From assembly GCA_027625915.1 (NCBI GenBank), contig JANTQA010000045.1, forward strand, positions 3,472,001-3,536,000: 64,000 bases of DNA. Reading direction: 5' to 3'. Below, in pieces: positions 30,008 through 41,403 of this stretch; within the stretch, counting starts at the first letter, position 1; each line of letters starts with the position of its first letter. The position numbers and the translations under genes are program-made. The notes under the pieces were generated by a model, which was not told the origin of the DNA, did no database searches, and worked only from the letters and a program-made list of their open reading frames with translations. This DNA comes from Anaeramoeba flamelloides (taxonomy: Eukaryota > Metamonada > Anaeramoebidae).

Positions 30008-33000
30008 CTTTTTTCTTTTTTCTGTTGGTGTTCAATGTAACAAGTAATTCCAAAATTTTCTTGGGTGGCTTTATAAAAATGATTAGGATCCTTAAAAGAG
30101 AAAAAATAATAAAAAAACAAATTTTAACGAATGATTTCTTGCTTCAATGAAAAATACCTTTTCGGATACCTACAAACAAACAAAAATAAATAAAAAAACA
30201 AAATATCTTCATTCAAAGATCTTCAACGTAATTGTAGCCAAACCTTTGACCTAAAATAATCATAGAAGATTTTATTACTGAAACGAGCTCTTTTTAACTT
30301 AATTTTAAAGACTAACGCTAAAACTGCTTGATGACTTTTACAAGCACAATAACAAAGAAACCAAATCTTAAATGATCCAAATGTGTACTAAAAGTTTTTT
30401 CAGGTGTTGCTTAAACTCTTTCAAACAGTTTAAACAACACTTTTTAAAACTTTAATTACTCACTTTTTTAAAAGCAACTGTAACAAAATATTTTATTTTG
30501 GGTTTGTTGTTTAGGATTTTGTTTTAAAAACAAAACACCTAATCTGTAAAAGAGCGAATTTTGAAGTGACTAAATTCGTAACTTCTCATTCACAGAGTGT
30601 CCAAAATAAGAGCAGTCATTAGAAGTAATTTAAACATAATTTTAGTTTTCTAAAATAAAATTGAAACAAAGAGTCTCTGATAAAGAAATGAAGAATAAAA
30701 ACAAAAGAAAGAATAAAAAAAATTAAAAATAGAATAGAAAAAAGTTAACAGTTATTGAAATTGAGATGAATTTATGTCGCTACACGAAGCAAAATCATTT
30801 AGATTTGGGATCTTTTTTGCCTATAGCATGTTTGGTCAAAATATTTTATTTTTTCTGATTGTTTTTTCATCTTATTTTGGTGTAGTCATTTGAAAAATAG
30901 TTTTCAAAAGTAACTTGAAAACAATCAACAAACTTCAATGAACCTATTTTTAGTGACTTTATTAAACACTTTTAAGTTATACTTTTTTAAAATTACTTTG
31001 GTACTTTTCATAAAAAGATGAAAAAAAAGCAAAAAAAATATTTTGAAAAAATCGAAAATTATTTCCCAATTCAGTGAATCTGTGAGACGGTGTTAATATA
31101 TTAACAGTATTTACTGTGTTTAAAATTTTGAATTCTATTGTTCCTATTAAGGGTTAAATGAAAGAATCACTAATCTGATAATGTGAAAATTTTGAAGTGA
31201 CTAAATTTATAACTTCTAATTCAAAGTTATGCCCAAAATAGACACAGTCATTAGAAGTATTTGAAACTTGATTTTAGTTTTCTAAAATTTTGAATTTTAT
31301 TTTCTAAAAATTGAATTGTTTTTTCGTTTTTCAAATTTCTCTTTTGAATCTTATAGCTATCAAAGAGATCAAAATTAATAAAGATAAAATAGATTAGGAA
31401 ATAAATAAAAATTATTAAAATTTGGAATTGTAAAAAAAAAATTAATATACTTGAGAAAAGTATACAAAATGATTTTATTGTAGATTAACAAATTATTTTG
31501 AAATGGCTGAATTAAATCATTGAAACGAAAACAATCTGTTAAGTGTAAATAAAATTTTATTAGAAAAGTAAAACTTTTTGAGTTAAAAGGTAAATTGGAA
31601 TGCTTTATAAGATTAGATTGAAAATTTATTGGGAAAATTCAAATAAAAAATTAATTTAAAATAAATAAAGATACAAAGTAATAAATTGAAAAATTAATTG
31701 AATTAAAAAATAACAAATCATGACAAATGTTCATAAAGCAATTTAGAAACTAAAATAGAAACAAATTATGACCATTTTTTTAAATTTTTATTTTTACCAA
31801 GTTCTATGAAAATACTTTTAATGAATATCAGAGTTATTAAATACACTTCGATCCCTAATAAAAAAACTTTTTTTATAGCATCTCTATAACATTTTTATAA
31901 CAAAATTTCCTTTTTACAAGAAGATTTTTTCAATATTTTTTGAAAAAATATTCTTATAACAGGCTACAAATTTTATAACACATTTTATAACAAACATTTA
32001 TGTTTTAAAAGTTGTTATGATAAAATTTTATAACATTTTAAACCTTTATAACACCTTTACAACACGTTTATAATACTCATTAAATCCATTTCGATATGTG
32101 AGGTTATATTATTAATATTGATTTGACATAATGTATAACTTTTTGACAAAAATTTATATCTAATATATTCATAACAATTGTAAATATTTAATCAAACTAT
32201 TTTTTGTTTTTTGTTCTGTGAACAATAATTAAAAAAAAAAAAAAATAAAAAAAAAAAATAGACTTTCAAAAAATTGCGTGAAAAGGTTTTTAGACTTGAA
32301 ATGATCGTTTTAAATACTTTAGGTTTTTCATTAAATGTGGGGAATTCTTATGTACATATTTTTAAATTTTTAAAAAAATACAACGAAGATAATGAAGCCG
32401 CCCAAGCTGCTTTCAATTTTGCTAATGATTGTTATAATACAATTTTATGTATACAATATCCACCTAAAGTTATTTCCTCAGCAATCATTTTATTGACAAA
32501 AAATTTTTTAAAATTTACATTACCATCCAAACTTAAAATTTGGGAATATTTTGGCACAACGGAACAAATAACAATTGAAGTTTCTGAAAAAATAAAGAAA
32601 TTATATCGTAAATCAAAAAATAATCAGCGTGAAAAGGGAAAAGCAAGGGGAAGGGGAAGGGGACGGGGACGGGGACGGGGGAATGTGAGAGGGAGGGGGA
32701 ATGTGAGAGGAAGAGGAAATATGAGAGGAAGAGGGGGCCGAGGAGGAAGTAGTGGAAATACTATTGAGAAAAAAAATAATAATATCGAAAGGGAAATTCA
32801 AAAAGAAAAGGAAATCGAAAAGGAAAAAGAAACAAAAATGGAAATTGAAAAAGAATCAAAAATTGAAATTGAAAAAGAAACTGAAACTGAAATTGAAAAT
32901 AAAAAAATAGAAACAAAAATTGAAATTGATAATGGAAAAGAAACAAAAATTGAAATTGAAAAAGAAGGAATAATTATAAACAATCAAACAAATGAGAATA

Positions 33001-34004
33001 GTAATGGAATTGGGAGCGGAAGGACCGCTCGTGGGGTAAATATAAAACCCCCAATCCAAACCATAACTAACTCTAATAATAATCCTAATTTCCAAAATAA
33101 TCAATTAAATAATCAACAAGAACATAAAAAAGGAAATATAACTGAAAAGGAAGATCAAGATGAAGAAAAAAAAAAGATAGAAAACGAAATTGAAAAACTA
33201 ATATATAAAAAGGAATCAACAAATAATAAACAAACAGCTGAACAAGAAAAAGAAACGGAAATGAAAATTGAAAAAGAAACAAAAAATGAAATTCAAAATA
33301 TTAAAAATGAAAACGAAAATAAAAATGAAAAAGAAACAAAAAATGAAATTGAAAATACAACAAATAATAAAAAATCAGCTGAACAAGAAAAAGAAACAGA
33401 AATTAAAAATGAAAAAGAAAATGAAACAAAAATCGAAAAAGAAAAAGAAACAGAAATGAAAATTGAAAAAGAAAAAAAAAAAGAAATTGAAAATATTAAA
33501 AATAGAAATCAAAATGAAATTAATAATGAAAATAAAATTGAAAAAGAGATGACTGTTGAACAAAATAAATTAAAAATAACTTCTCAAAGTCAAAAAAAGA
33601 TACCGAAACAAGAAGTAGAATTAAACCAAAATAGGAATAAACTAAATCAAAATTATCAATTAAAAAATGTAGATGTTCAAAAGAAAGAACAAAATCAAGA
33701 ATCTCTTCAAAGACAACAGCAGCAACAGCAACCTTACCAAGTTCAAGAGCAAGTACAAAAAAGCATTCAAAATAAAACAAACATCTTACAAAATCCCAAT
33801 AAGAATAATTATAATAATAATCCAGAAAAAAAAATTCTATCAACAAACGAATCTAACCAACAAATTAATCAATCAACTATAAATAACATTAATAATATAC
33901 AGTTGATCTTAAACGAAAAGTCAAATAATACAGAAATAAAAAATATTGAAACTCAAGAAATAAATCAGAAAATTAATTCAGAAAGTATATCAGAGAAAAA
34001 CTAA
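29452..34004 (+). CDS. Cyclin T/K-type transcriptional cyclin with RG/EKE tail
   Basis: Cyclin partner of a CDK9/12-type kinase that phosphorylates RNA polymerase II. Exons 29452-29706, 29824-29946 and 32262-34004 join in phase 0 (donors GTTTGT and GTAATT) to about 706 residues. The first cyclin box is clear: KWYFTQKYISENSPVRG, VSTARVYFHRFFMV and IAIACVFLAGKVEESPRKIRDV. The second box holds LREKVFRLEMIVLNTLGFSL and FANDCYNTILCIQYPPKVI. From about residue 240 the protein becomes low complexity: a GRGRGRGRG block (about 253-291), then some 200 residues of EIEKE/KETE repeats, then a Q/N-rich end. Animal cyclin T and K also have long disordered tails, though of other composition. The start is the Met just ahead of the conserved WYFT. 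The second intron is 2.3 kb and holds repeats. Confidence 0.9.
29962..30007 (+). repeat. T46 homopolymer in cyclin intron 2
   Basis: A run of about 46 T residues starts about 15 nt after the donor site of the second cyclin intron. Its length is likely to vary between copies or reads. Confidence 0.85.
30505..30650 (+). repeat. GAAGTGACTAAATT short repeat, copy 2 (in cyclin intron)
   Basis: CTAATCTGTAAAAGAGCGAA, TTTTGAAGTGACTAAATTCG, CACAGAGTGTCCAAAATAAG and CAGTCATTAGAAGTAATTTA follow the order of the copy at 20447-20570; the TTAAGGG start is altered. Confidence 0.75.
31143..31290 (+). repeat. TTAAGGG-GAAGTGACTAAATT short repeat, copy 3 (in cyclin intron)
   Basis: Begins TTAAGGGTTAAATG and carries GAATCACTAATCTGATAATG, TTTTGAAGTGACTAAATTTA and CAGTCATTAGAAGTATTTGA. 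About 500 bp downstream of copy 2, in the same intron and orientation. Confidence 0.8.
31875..32078 (+). repeat. TTATAAC-rich intronic module, sense copy in cyclin intron 2
   Basis: About 200 bp with many TTATAAC/CTATAAC words, ending CACCTTTACAACACGTTTA. The same module, clearly homologous along its length, lies at 45127-45345 on the opposite strand, which is sense for the SIN3 gene. In the cyclin gene it ends 184 nt before the last exon; in SIN3 it ends 159 nt before the last exon. Confidence 0.8.
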
Positions 34005-36191
34005 ATATAATAATAATTTATTAAAATTAAAAAGATTTCTCATTTTTTTTTTTAAAAAAAATCATAAAAAAATATAAATCTAAAAATTAAAAAAATAAGA
34101 AATATCAAAAAAATTATTATAAAAATAGGATTGATCACATACATAAATAATAATTAATACTTTATATTATATATATATATATATAATTTATTTAAGATGA
34201 AACTAAATTTAATTTCTCAAAAACCATAAATAATTTTAGATTTTTTTTGATCTGCACAAAAAAAAAAAAAAACTTTGATTAACATAAAATTATCATCAAA
34301 GTAACGAAAAAAAAAATAAAAATAAAAACAAAAATAATTCTAATCAGTTTAGAAATATACTTTAATTTTTTTTCTTTTTATTCTTCATTTTTTGAGAAAT
34401 AGTTTACCCGAGTTAATTCAATATGTTTTTTTAAAAAATTTTAACAAAAAGTATATAATGATTAATTTACAGATCAAAATCATATTTTTTATTTCATTTT
34501 CTGAAAGATTGAAAGTAGCCTAGACGTTCTCAAAAATTATGGTAAGCATTAAACAGACTTTAGTTGATTCTATTTTTCTCAGAATAGACTCAGATACAAT
34601 TGAATTTACTACCATACACTGATAATAAACTCAATTTCACACAAAGTATCCCAGCAAAAAAAAATATAAAAATTCACTTTTCTTTCAAGAATCAGCCAAC
34701 ATACTGCAGTTTGTTGAAATTTTAAATTAGGAATGAAATCTTTAACATATTTTTTATTTATTTTTTATTGGTATTTAATAAAAAATCCCAAATTTAATAC
34801 AAGTGAAACCTGGTTTTTAATTTGAATTATTAATAGAACCTGAAGAAGATAAAAAAAAATATTAAAAAAAAAAAAAAAATTAACTTTTTCAAATAATTCA
34901 TATTATTCTTATTGACCAAATGAGTAGATACATTTTAGGTTTCATTTTATTTAAAAATATCATTAGTTCTTTTTGAGACTCAAAAATAATTATTTTTTTT
35001 TGAAAAAAGTTTTAATCGATAAGAATATAAAAAAAAGATTTTAATAAAAGGCTGAATTGTTATAAACTTTATTATGTGTAATCTGCCTTTTTATTGTAAA
35101 TCAACTATTTTTTCTTTCATTAATTGATCTTTTTTGTTTTTTTTTTTATATTTTCATTTTCAGTAAGGTTTTCTAATTTTATAAATCTTTTTATGTTTTT
35201 TCCTATTTCAAATTTTGTACAAATTTCAAGATAAAAATTTTTATGAAAAGATTGTCTATTTCCAATAGAAAGTTTTAACATTTGTTCTTTTCTTTTTCTG
35301 GTTTTTTTTTTATTATTTGCAGAACTTTCAGAAATCAAGACCATATTTATTTATTGTTTATTATGGATTTCTGTGTCCATTGAATGCCGATGTCTACTGA
35401 GAGAGAAAAAAAAAATTTGTTTCAAATTTTGATGTATTGATATTTGTAAAGTCTGTTCAAGTTATTTTTATAATATATTCGAAATTAATTTTTTAAAAAT
35501 TCTTGTCTCAGAAACGATTTCAAATGAAAAAAATTTCTGATTAGTACCAATTGAAGAGAAAAAGGTTTAAAATAATCAAGCTATTTGGATAATAGCAAAT
35601 TGAAAAAAGACTGTTATTGTCTTTAGAGGGGAAAACTGGTATTATACGTGCGATTCTTTGACCAATATTAATTTTTGAATTATAAACTGGAAAAATTACC
35701 ACTTTATTTTAAAATTCCCTTTTTCAAATAGATACTGAAACCTCAAATTGCAACCTACTTCTTTGGGTGCCCTCTTTATATAAAAAAAAAAACATTTGGA
35801 ATAAGGAAGTTGAAATTTAATCCCATTTAGAATACAAAAACCATTAGAAAAATTTAACTTCAAAAAAAACGAGAACAGGATTTGTTATTAAGGGTAAGTT
35901 GACAAAAGTCATCAAATCTGATAAAGAGAGAATTTTGAAGTGTCGAAATTCGGAACTTCTGATTCAAAGAGTATCTATAATATACACTGCCATCAGAATT
36001 ATTTGAAACTGAAAATTAGTTTTTTCAAAAAAGAGAGAATAAAATAAAGAAAAATGAAGATAATTGATATTCTTTATTTATTTATTTTAATTACTTTTAC
36101 CAATCTTTGTGAACCCCCCCCCCGTCCTGAGTAACAGCCATTGGAATGAATATAATTCTTGATTTGCTGATTGTTAATTTCTGTACGGTCT
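34005..36191. other. AT-rich intergenic region, mostly featureless
   Basis: Between the cyclin stop and the two-transmembrane gene I find no gene. It contains a short (TA)n run near 34170, and a fourth copy of the TTAAGGG-type repeat at its right end, listed separately. A 74-codon minus-strand frame at 35120-35344 is Lys/Asn-rich and matches nothing I know. C11 lies at about 36114-36124. Confidence 0.5.
35886..36030 (+). repeat. TTAAGGG-GAAGTG short repeat, copy 4
   Basis: ATTAAGGGTAAGTTGAC, CAAATCTGATAAAGAGAGAA, TTTTGAAGTGTCGAAATTCG, CTGATTCAAAGAGTATC and CCATCAGAATTATTTGAAAC give the same block order as the copies at 20447, 30505 and 31143. Confidence 0.75.
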
Positions 36192-36894
36192 TTACCAACT
36201 TATTCCGGAATCACCTCCGGAATTACCTCCATAAGAATATCCACCACTATTACCACCACCATAACTATAATCATTACCAGAATTATGATAACTGGGTTAA
36301 GAAGGAGGGCTGTAGTTGAGACTTTCATTTCGTATCTTATTGTATTTAGCATGTATTTTTCTCAACGCTATTTGCCTTCGATTTTCTTCTTGTTGTCGAA
36401 GCCTTTCTTGTTCACGAGCTCGTTTCTCCCTTTTCTTTTTTTTTTTCGCGGGCTCGTTTCTCCCTTTCCATTTCTTGCAATTCATAATTTTTATAAGCTA
36501 TTGGGTATTGTTCGCGTATTTTCGAAAGGTTTTCTTTCACTTGAATTGGCCCACTCTCCTTGTCTTTACGACTGTTTTCGCGCACAAGCCTTTTTCTTGT
36601 ATACAAACATAAACCGATTATGACTATTGCTACACACCCACTAATCAAAAGGTACAGCCAGTGCCAATGAGTCAATATCAATATTAATATTTCAGCTGTG
36701 ATAGTCAAGATTATAATGGCATATGATTTATAATATCGATGAGTTGGAATGTTAGGTTGAAAATTTTCGATTGCATTTCTTACAAAGTCAGTTTTAACCT
36801 TGAGTTGTATGCCACTTTTACTTTCTAGATCTTCAGGTTGCTTCTCGTTTTTGTTTTCTTGTGTTTGGCTAGTAATATCCTTTTTAGTTGACAT
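36192..36894 (-). pseudogene. Two-transmembrane protein with coiled charged tail; frame broken
   Basis: I do not recognise the family. The frame starts at 36894: a hydrophilic N-terminus of about 70 residues (MSTKKDITSQTQENKNEKQP...), two membrane segments at about 77-97 (YAIIILTITAEILILILTHW) and 98-121 (WLYLLISGCVAIVIIGLCLY), then a charged helix with REKRARE repeats. The frame closes at 36412 just after an A11 run in a duplicated AAAGGGAGAAACGAGC segment. One base fewer in that run would open a longer coiled tail to a TAA at 36297, and beyond this TAA the same frame continues as a Gly/Tyr/Asn-rich tail (YGGGNSGGYSYGGNSGGDSG) to a stop at 36192. So the coding sequence has two disruptions. 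Either it is a decaying gene or the A run is a read error; codon use and GC content are those of a real gene. Confidence 0.55.
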
Positions 36895-38219
36895 TATATC
36901 CTTAGTGTTATATTAAAAAATTTTTAAGCGATGTTCGAATTAAAGAACACAAAAGCTTTTGAAATAAAAAAATAATTGTTTAGTTTAAATAAATTAAACT
37001 TAAAATAAATGATGAAAAAAAATTTAGCAATTGATCTTTTAAAGAGAAAAAAGAGATTGGTTTTCTAAAGAGTGATAATTTTTGATCCAATCTTGGTAAT
37101 CAATAAAACTTAAAATTCAATAACAATTATAATAAAATTGCGAAAATTTGGAATAAATTTTTGGGGTTTAAGATTTTATTTTAAGAAAAGATTTTAAAAC
37201 TTTTTAACCACTTAAATCATCTTTTAAAGAACTTCTAAATAACCCTGGTACCAATAATGTTAATTAAAAAATAAAAAGATCATAATTTTCATTTAAGTTC
37301 TCTAAACAAATCACACCTCAAGAATTAAAAATAATCATTAAATCTACCATAATTTGAAATAGGAAAATTAATAAAACAAGTTTATTTTCAGAATTAAAAA
37401 ATTTGAAAAATTACCTGATTTATAAAATCTATTTTTTTGGAAAGAAGTATGAAAATTTTATTCCTTTTATTTGAAACAAATAATACAATTGGTTTAATGG
37501 TAAAAAATAATTTTTTTTTCGAATAATTTTTTTCTTTGAATTTTCTACTTTCAGCTTTCTGAAGTGTTTGTGGTATCATTTGAGTATATTTAATTATGTT
37601 AAAAGTTGTTAGTGTGAGTGTAAGTTTGAGAATCATATAAGTGGAAAATTTTAGGTTTAAGAATAGTAAAGCATGTTTGAGTCTGGATGAGTTGGGTTCT
37701 AATAGATAAAACCAACACCTTATAGCACATGGAGAGTTAAATTAGATTTTGTTTGTATAGATTTGGGTATCCTAAGATTTGTGTGTGTGTGTATAAGACT
37801 GATCATTTGAATGTTATTTAGGATTGTCTTTGAAATAACAAAAATTTCTTCTCAAAATTTTCAGTAATGTCTTACAAGTATGGAATTGTCTTTTCAAAGA
37901 CGTTTTTTAACATATTGTTAATATTAGACACAAATGCTACAGAACACTAAATTATCAATTATTTTTACAAAATGAGTGAGTTATTTTCGAAAAAATTTGT
38001 AATTTTTAGTTTAGATGCCCTTTAAAAAAAAAAATAATTTTTACTTTCAAAGTAGTTAAATTGTTATTTTCTCATTAAATCTTGTTGTTTGGTACCAGTG
38101 TTTCTTAGAAGTTCTTCAAAGGGTATTTTACGTGGTTTTGAAATTTTAGAAACAAGTTGTTTCAATAAACGGTGTTGACCTTTTTGTTTTGTGTTTTTGA
38201 AAATGTTTTGGATTGTGTT
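36895..38219. other. Intergenic region
   Basis: Holds a copy of the 220-bp interspersed repeat (37270-37490, listed separately) and a short (GT)n run near 37783. The rest shows nothing I can name; an 80-codon minus-strand frame at 37394-37636 lies partly inside the repeat and is not credible. Confidence 0.5.
37270..37490 (+). repeat. Interspersed repeat of about 220 bp, copy 3
   Basis: Relative of 24920-25150 and 26865-27075: AAAGATCATAATTTTCATTT, CACACCTCAAGAATTAAAAA, TTTTTTTGGAAAG and ATGAAAATTTTATTCC occur in the family order. Confidence 0.6.
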
Positions 38220-39572
38220 TTAAGGGAGTACCCACGGTAAATGAAAATTTTTCACTTTTTTGCAATTCTGAAGAGGATCAGAAAATAGCATTTTTTACTT
38301 TGATTGTAACTCATTGATTTTTATTATTTAAAGTACTTCATTTGTTAGATTTTTGAATTTTTTTTTTCAACAGTCTCAAGGAAATTGCCACCATAGAATT
38401 TTGGGTTGAATTGCTTAGAATAGTGTTTCGAATGTTGAATGACTTATCTTTCATCCTTATCTCAGTATAATATGGTGGCATTTAATTTATCCATTTTTTT
38501 TTTTTATCATTTTCGAGTTTTTTTTTAATCAGGATAATAAAAAGCAATTAGAAATATTTTTTTCTCAGTGACATTTCGAAAAAATGGAATTTTTTTAAAA
38601 TGAAAAACAATATTAAAATCGAGAGAATCACAAAAGGAAACATGAATGGGGTTTAATAGCTAGAAGGGTTCCAAAAAATAATAATTATCCCAAAACATTA
38701 CTTGTTAGGATTTCAAATAGTTCGATATGGGGGGGGGTGAATATGATTATATTTTATCAAATTTTAAACCATAAAATAACTAGAAGCTTTATTCTAAGAA
38801 TCTAAAATTATCTTCTTCCAAAAAAAAAATATATTCCAATTCCAAAAATTTGGGCACATCTAAAATCAAAAATTAGAAAACAAAAACTCAATTTATTATA
38901 TTTTTCCAAACTTAATATAAAATCACATTTAAGTGTCATAGTATTAATGTTTTTATAAGTAATCCTTTTCATCCAAATAAAAAAAACAAGAATAAAACAA
39001 AAAAATCAAAAATAAATGGATATGTTCCCAAAATAAGTAAACTCCCAGAACAAAAAATGTATTAGTAAATTTATTAAAAATACACTAACAATTGTTGATC
39101 GATCAAATGATAAGATACCGTTGACCAATTTAATGTGATAATACAATTTAAGAAACTCAACAGTAACATTCTATCAACCATCGAAAAAAAATTTCAAGAG
39201 CAAACGAAAGAGATTTTGTAACAGGAAAAAAGGAAATGCAAACAAAACAAAAAAGACGATAAATGGAATAGTTTGTAAAATCAAAATAATTTCCAAATTG
39301 AATGTAAAGTATGGTATTGTTATTCTTTCGACTGTTTAAACCGTGTCCAAATTTTTAAAATTAAGTTTATCTAAATAAAAAAAAAAATCAAAACTATTTT
39401 ATTGATTTAGTTTCTTTTTTTTTATTGTTTGGCCTTACTAAAAAAAAAATAACAAATAATTTTTTAAATAAAATTTTTAGAGAATCCACGATCACACGCC
39501 ACTAAAACAAAATACTCTTATCTCATCTCTCTCAAATTTTTGTCATGCCTTATGGTGTAGCTACTCCCTTAA
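38220..39572. mobile_element. TTAA-flanked DNA element, about 1.35 kb, copy 2
   Basis: Starts TTAAGGGAGTACCCACGG and ends GGTGTAGCTACTCCCTTAA, giving inverted termini AGGGAGTA on both sides and TTAA at each border. It aligns along its full length with 6506-7890. The internal hairpin arms here begin GCCACCAT on both sides instead of GCCACAAT. G9 occurs at about 38728-38737. No transposase is encoded. Confidence 0.85.
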
Positions 39573-41403
39573 ATATCATTTGTTTTGATTTTTTTTCAAG
39601 ATTTTCTTTTTTTTTTGGAACAGGGGTTTTGAATTTTATTTTGTTATTCTTGAAAATTACAGATTCAGAAAACTTGTACTTTTCAAACCAAACTCTATTA
39701 CTTAAGATCAATTGTATCAAATCATTTTTCTACAGCCTTGAAAGTTAAGTTACCTTATTTAAAAACTAACCCAATAAATTTTTTACAAAATCGTCATCAA
39801 AATCCTTAACCACCAATTCTGTTCGTTTGATCAAAAAAAATAACAACAAAAAAGAGACCATGATTTTTCTTAAAAATTTTTTTGTTATCAATCTTAAAGT
39901 GTAACTTTACCTTTTAAAAATTTTTCAAGTTTTTTTGGAAAAGAAATCAAAAACAAAAATTTCACTTGATTTTCTTTGTACCTGAATCAATAAGCTTCAA
40001 ACCAATCTTGTAATTATAGAATTAACTTTATTTGTTATTTATAGGTTTGGTTATTTTGTGATCTCTATTAGCTGAGATTAGAATCCAAAATGAAGAAATA
40101 TTTCAGAATTGAAAAAAAACTTAATCAGCCGAAATTTTGTTGGTTTAATATACTCTACAAGAGCAATGGTCAAATCATTGGAAAATATATTCCATTACAA
40201 AACCTTGCTTAATGAGAGAGAATTAGATCTTTAAAAATGTCAATACTTTTTGGTTACAAAAAGATCTTTTGAGTTTAAATTTACCAAGAAATAAAAATAT
40301 TTTAAGAGGATCTTGTAATAAAATTTTTTATTTATAACTTGAAGAATGACAATATTCCTTTTATGAAGAACCAGTTTTGTAAAAACAACAAACCCTTGCA
40401 AACTTTTCATTTTCTTCAATAATTAAAAACCCAACACAATTATTTAAAAATTTAACAAAAATTTTTTAATACAAAAATTTGCAAAAACTATAGTGATCAA
40501 AATAATGCGTGCCCAACGGCTATAATCCGTGTTTCAAAATATTATCCGTGCTTTTTTTTATTCTTATACCAAGGCAACGTCCAATCTACTACTAAATAGT
40601 ATACCTAAGTACAAATCAATTTTGAAAGTAAAGGTCTGGTTATTTTTAGTAAAATTTAAATTATTCATGCAAATAGTTTAAAATTTTTCAATTTTTTTGA
40701 AATTTTTTTGTTTTTTTGATGATTAAAATTTTTGGAAAAATTTACTCTATTTTTTAAGATAAATTTTCCAATTTGATCCTTCATTTTTAGAATTTCTTTT
40801 TAAATAATAGAACTTTAAGAAACCAGTACTATATTTTTTAGGGTTTATTATTGGTTTTTTTGATTGGTTAATGTATTGGTCAACTATAATAAAAAAACAC
40901 GCATTTTATTTTGAAACACGCATTAAATTTTTTCGCACGCTTTATTTTGACTACAGTAAAGTTAAAGTCTAAAAAAAAAAATTTATTAATATCCAAAAGG
41001 TTTATTGAAACAACTGTATTTTCGATTTGAAGAAAAAAAAAGATTTAGGGGATATTTGCAAGATGCTACATTTTTTCCGATTTATTATCAAAGCACCAGT
41101 TTAGAAAATTTCTTCTTAATTTCAATTTGAAATTAAATGGTCAACAGAAGATTTGAATCTGGTAAAACTAAACCAATAATTCATCATTATCACCAATCTC
41201 AAAAAAAAAGAAATGAAAAATTAATTATAAAAATTGATTTATTTTTAACGTTTTTTAAATAAACTTTAATATAATCAAGATAATGGATGATTTTTCATCA
41301 TTTTGAAGCTCTCAAAATACTTTTTATTTTTTTAAATGCAATTAATTGAGGAATCCAAAACATTTTTTATTGAAAAACGAGCTTTTTTAAATTAATTGTT
41401 AAA
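39573..41403. other. Intergenic region upstream of the NuSAP-like gene
   Basis: Apart from the inverted-repeat element at 40489-40958, this stretch is AT-rich without a recognised gene. A protein-like run (LNQPKFCWFNILYKSNGQII...) occurs on the plus strand near 40110-40212 but ends in a stop and has no known match or splice context. Confidence 0.45.
40489..40958. mobile_element. Inverted-repeat (MITE) element, 470 bp, TA-bounded
   Basis: The left arm (from TATAGTGATCAAAATAATGC at 40489) and the right arm (complement TACTGTAGTCAAAATAAAGC) match over about 75 bp and both contain GTGTTTCAAAATA blocks and two or three GCGTG or CCGTG words. The outermost bases are TA at both ends, as for Tc1/mariner-type target sites. 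The interior is noncoding. This is the only copy in the window. Confidence 0.8.

Noticed and set aside
32613-33846. Series of Phe/Ser/Ile-rich minus-strand frames
   Set aside because: They are the complement of the EKE and GRGR codon repeats of the cyclin tail and have no independent signals.
36190-36300. TAA read as a sense codon (alternative genetic code)
   Set aside because: All confident genes here (SNF7, V-ATPase, EF-hand, cyclin, NuSAP-like, SIN3, VPS13) end in TAA, so one in-frame TAA in a damaged gene is not evidence for recoding.
40105-40215. Protein-like run LNQPKFCWFNILYKSNGQII
   Set aside because: Ends in a stop after about 35 codons, has no matching splice sites and no family that I recognise; kept only as a remark.
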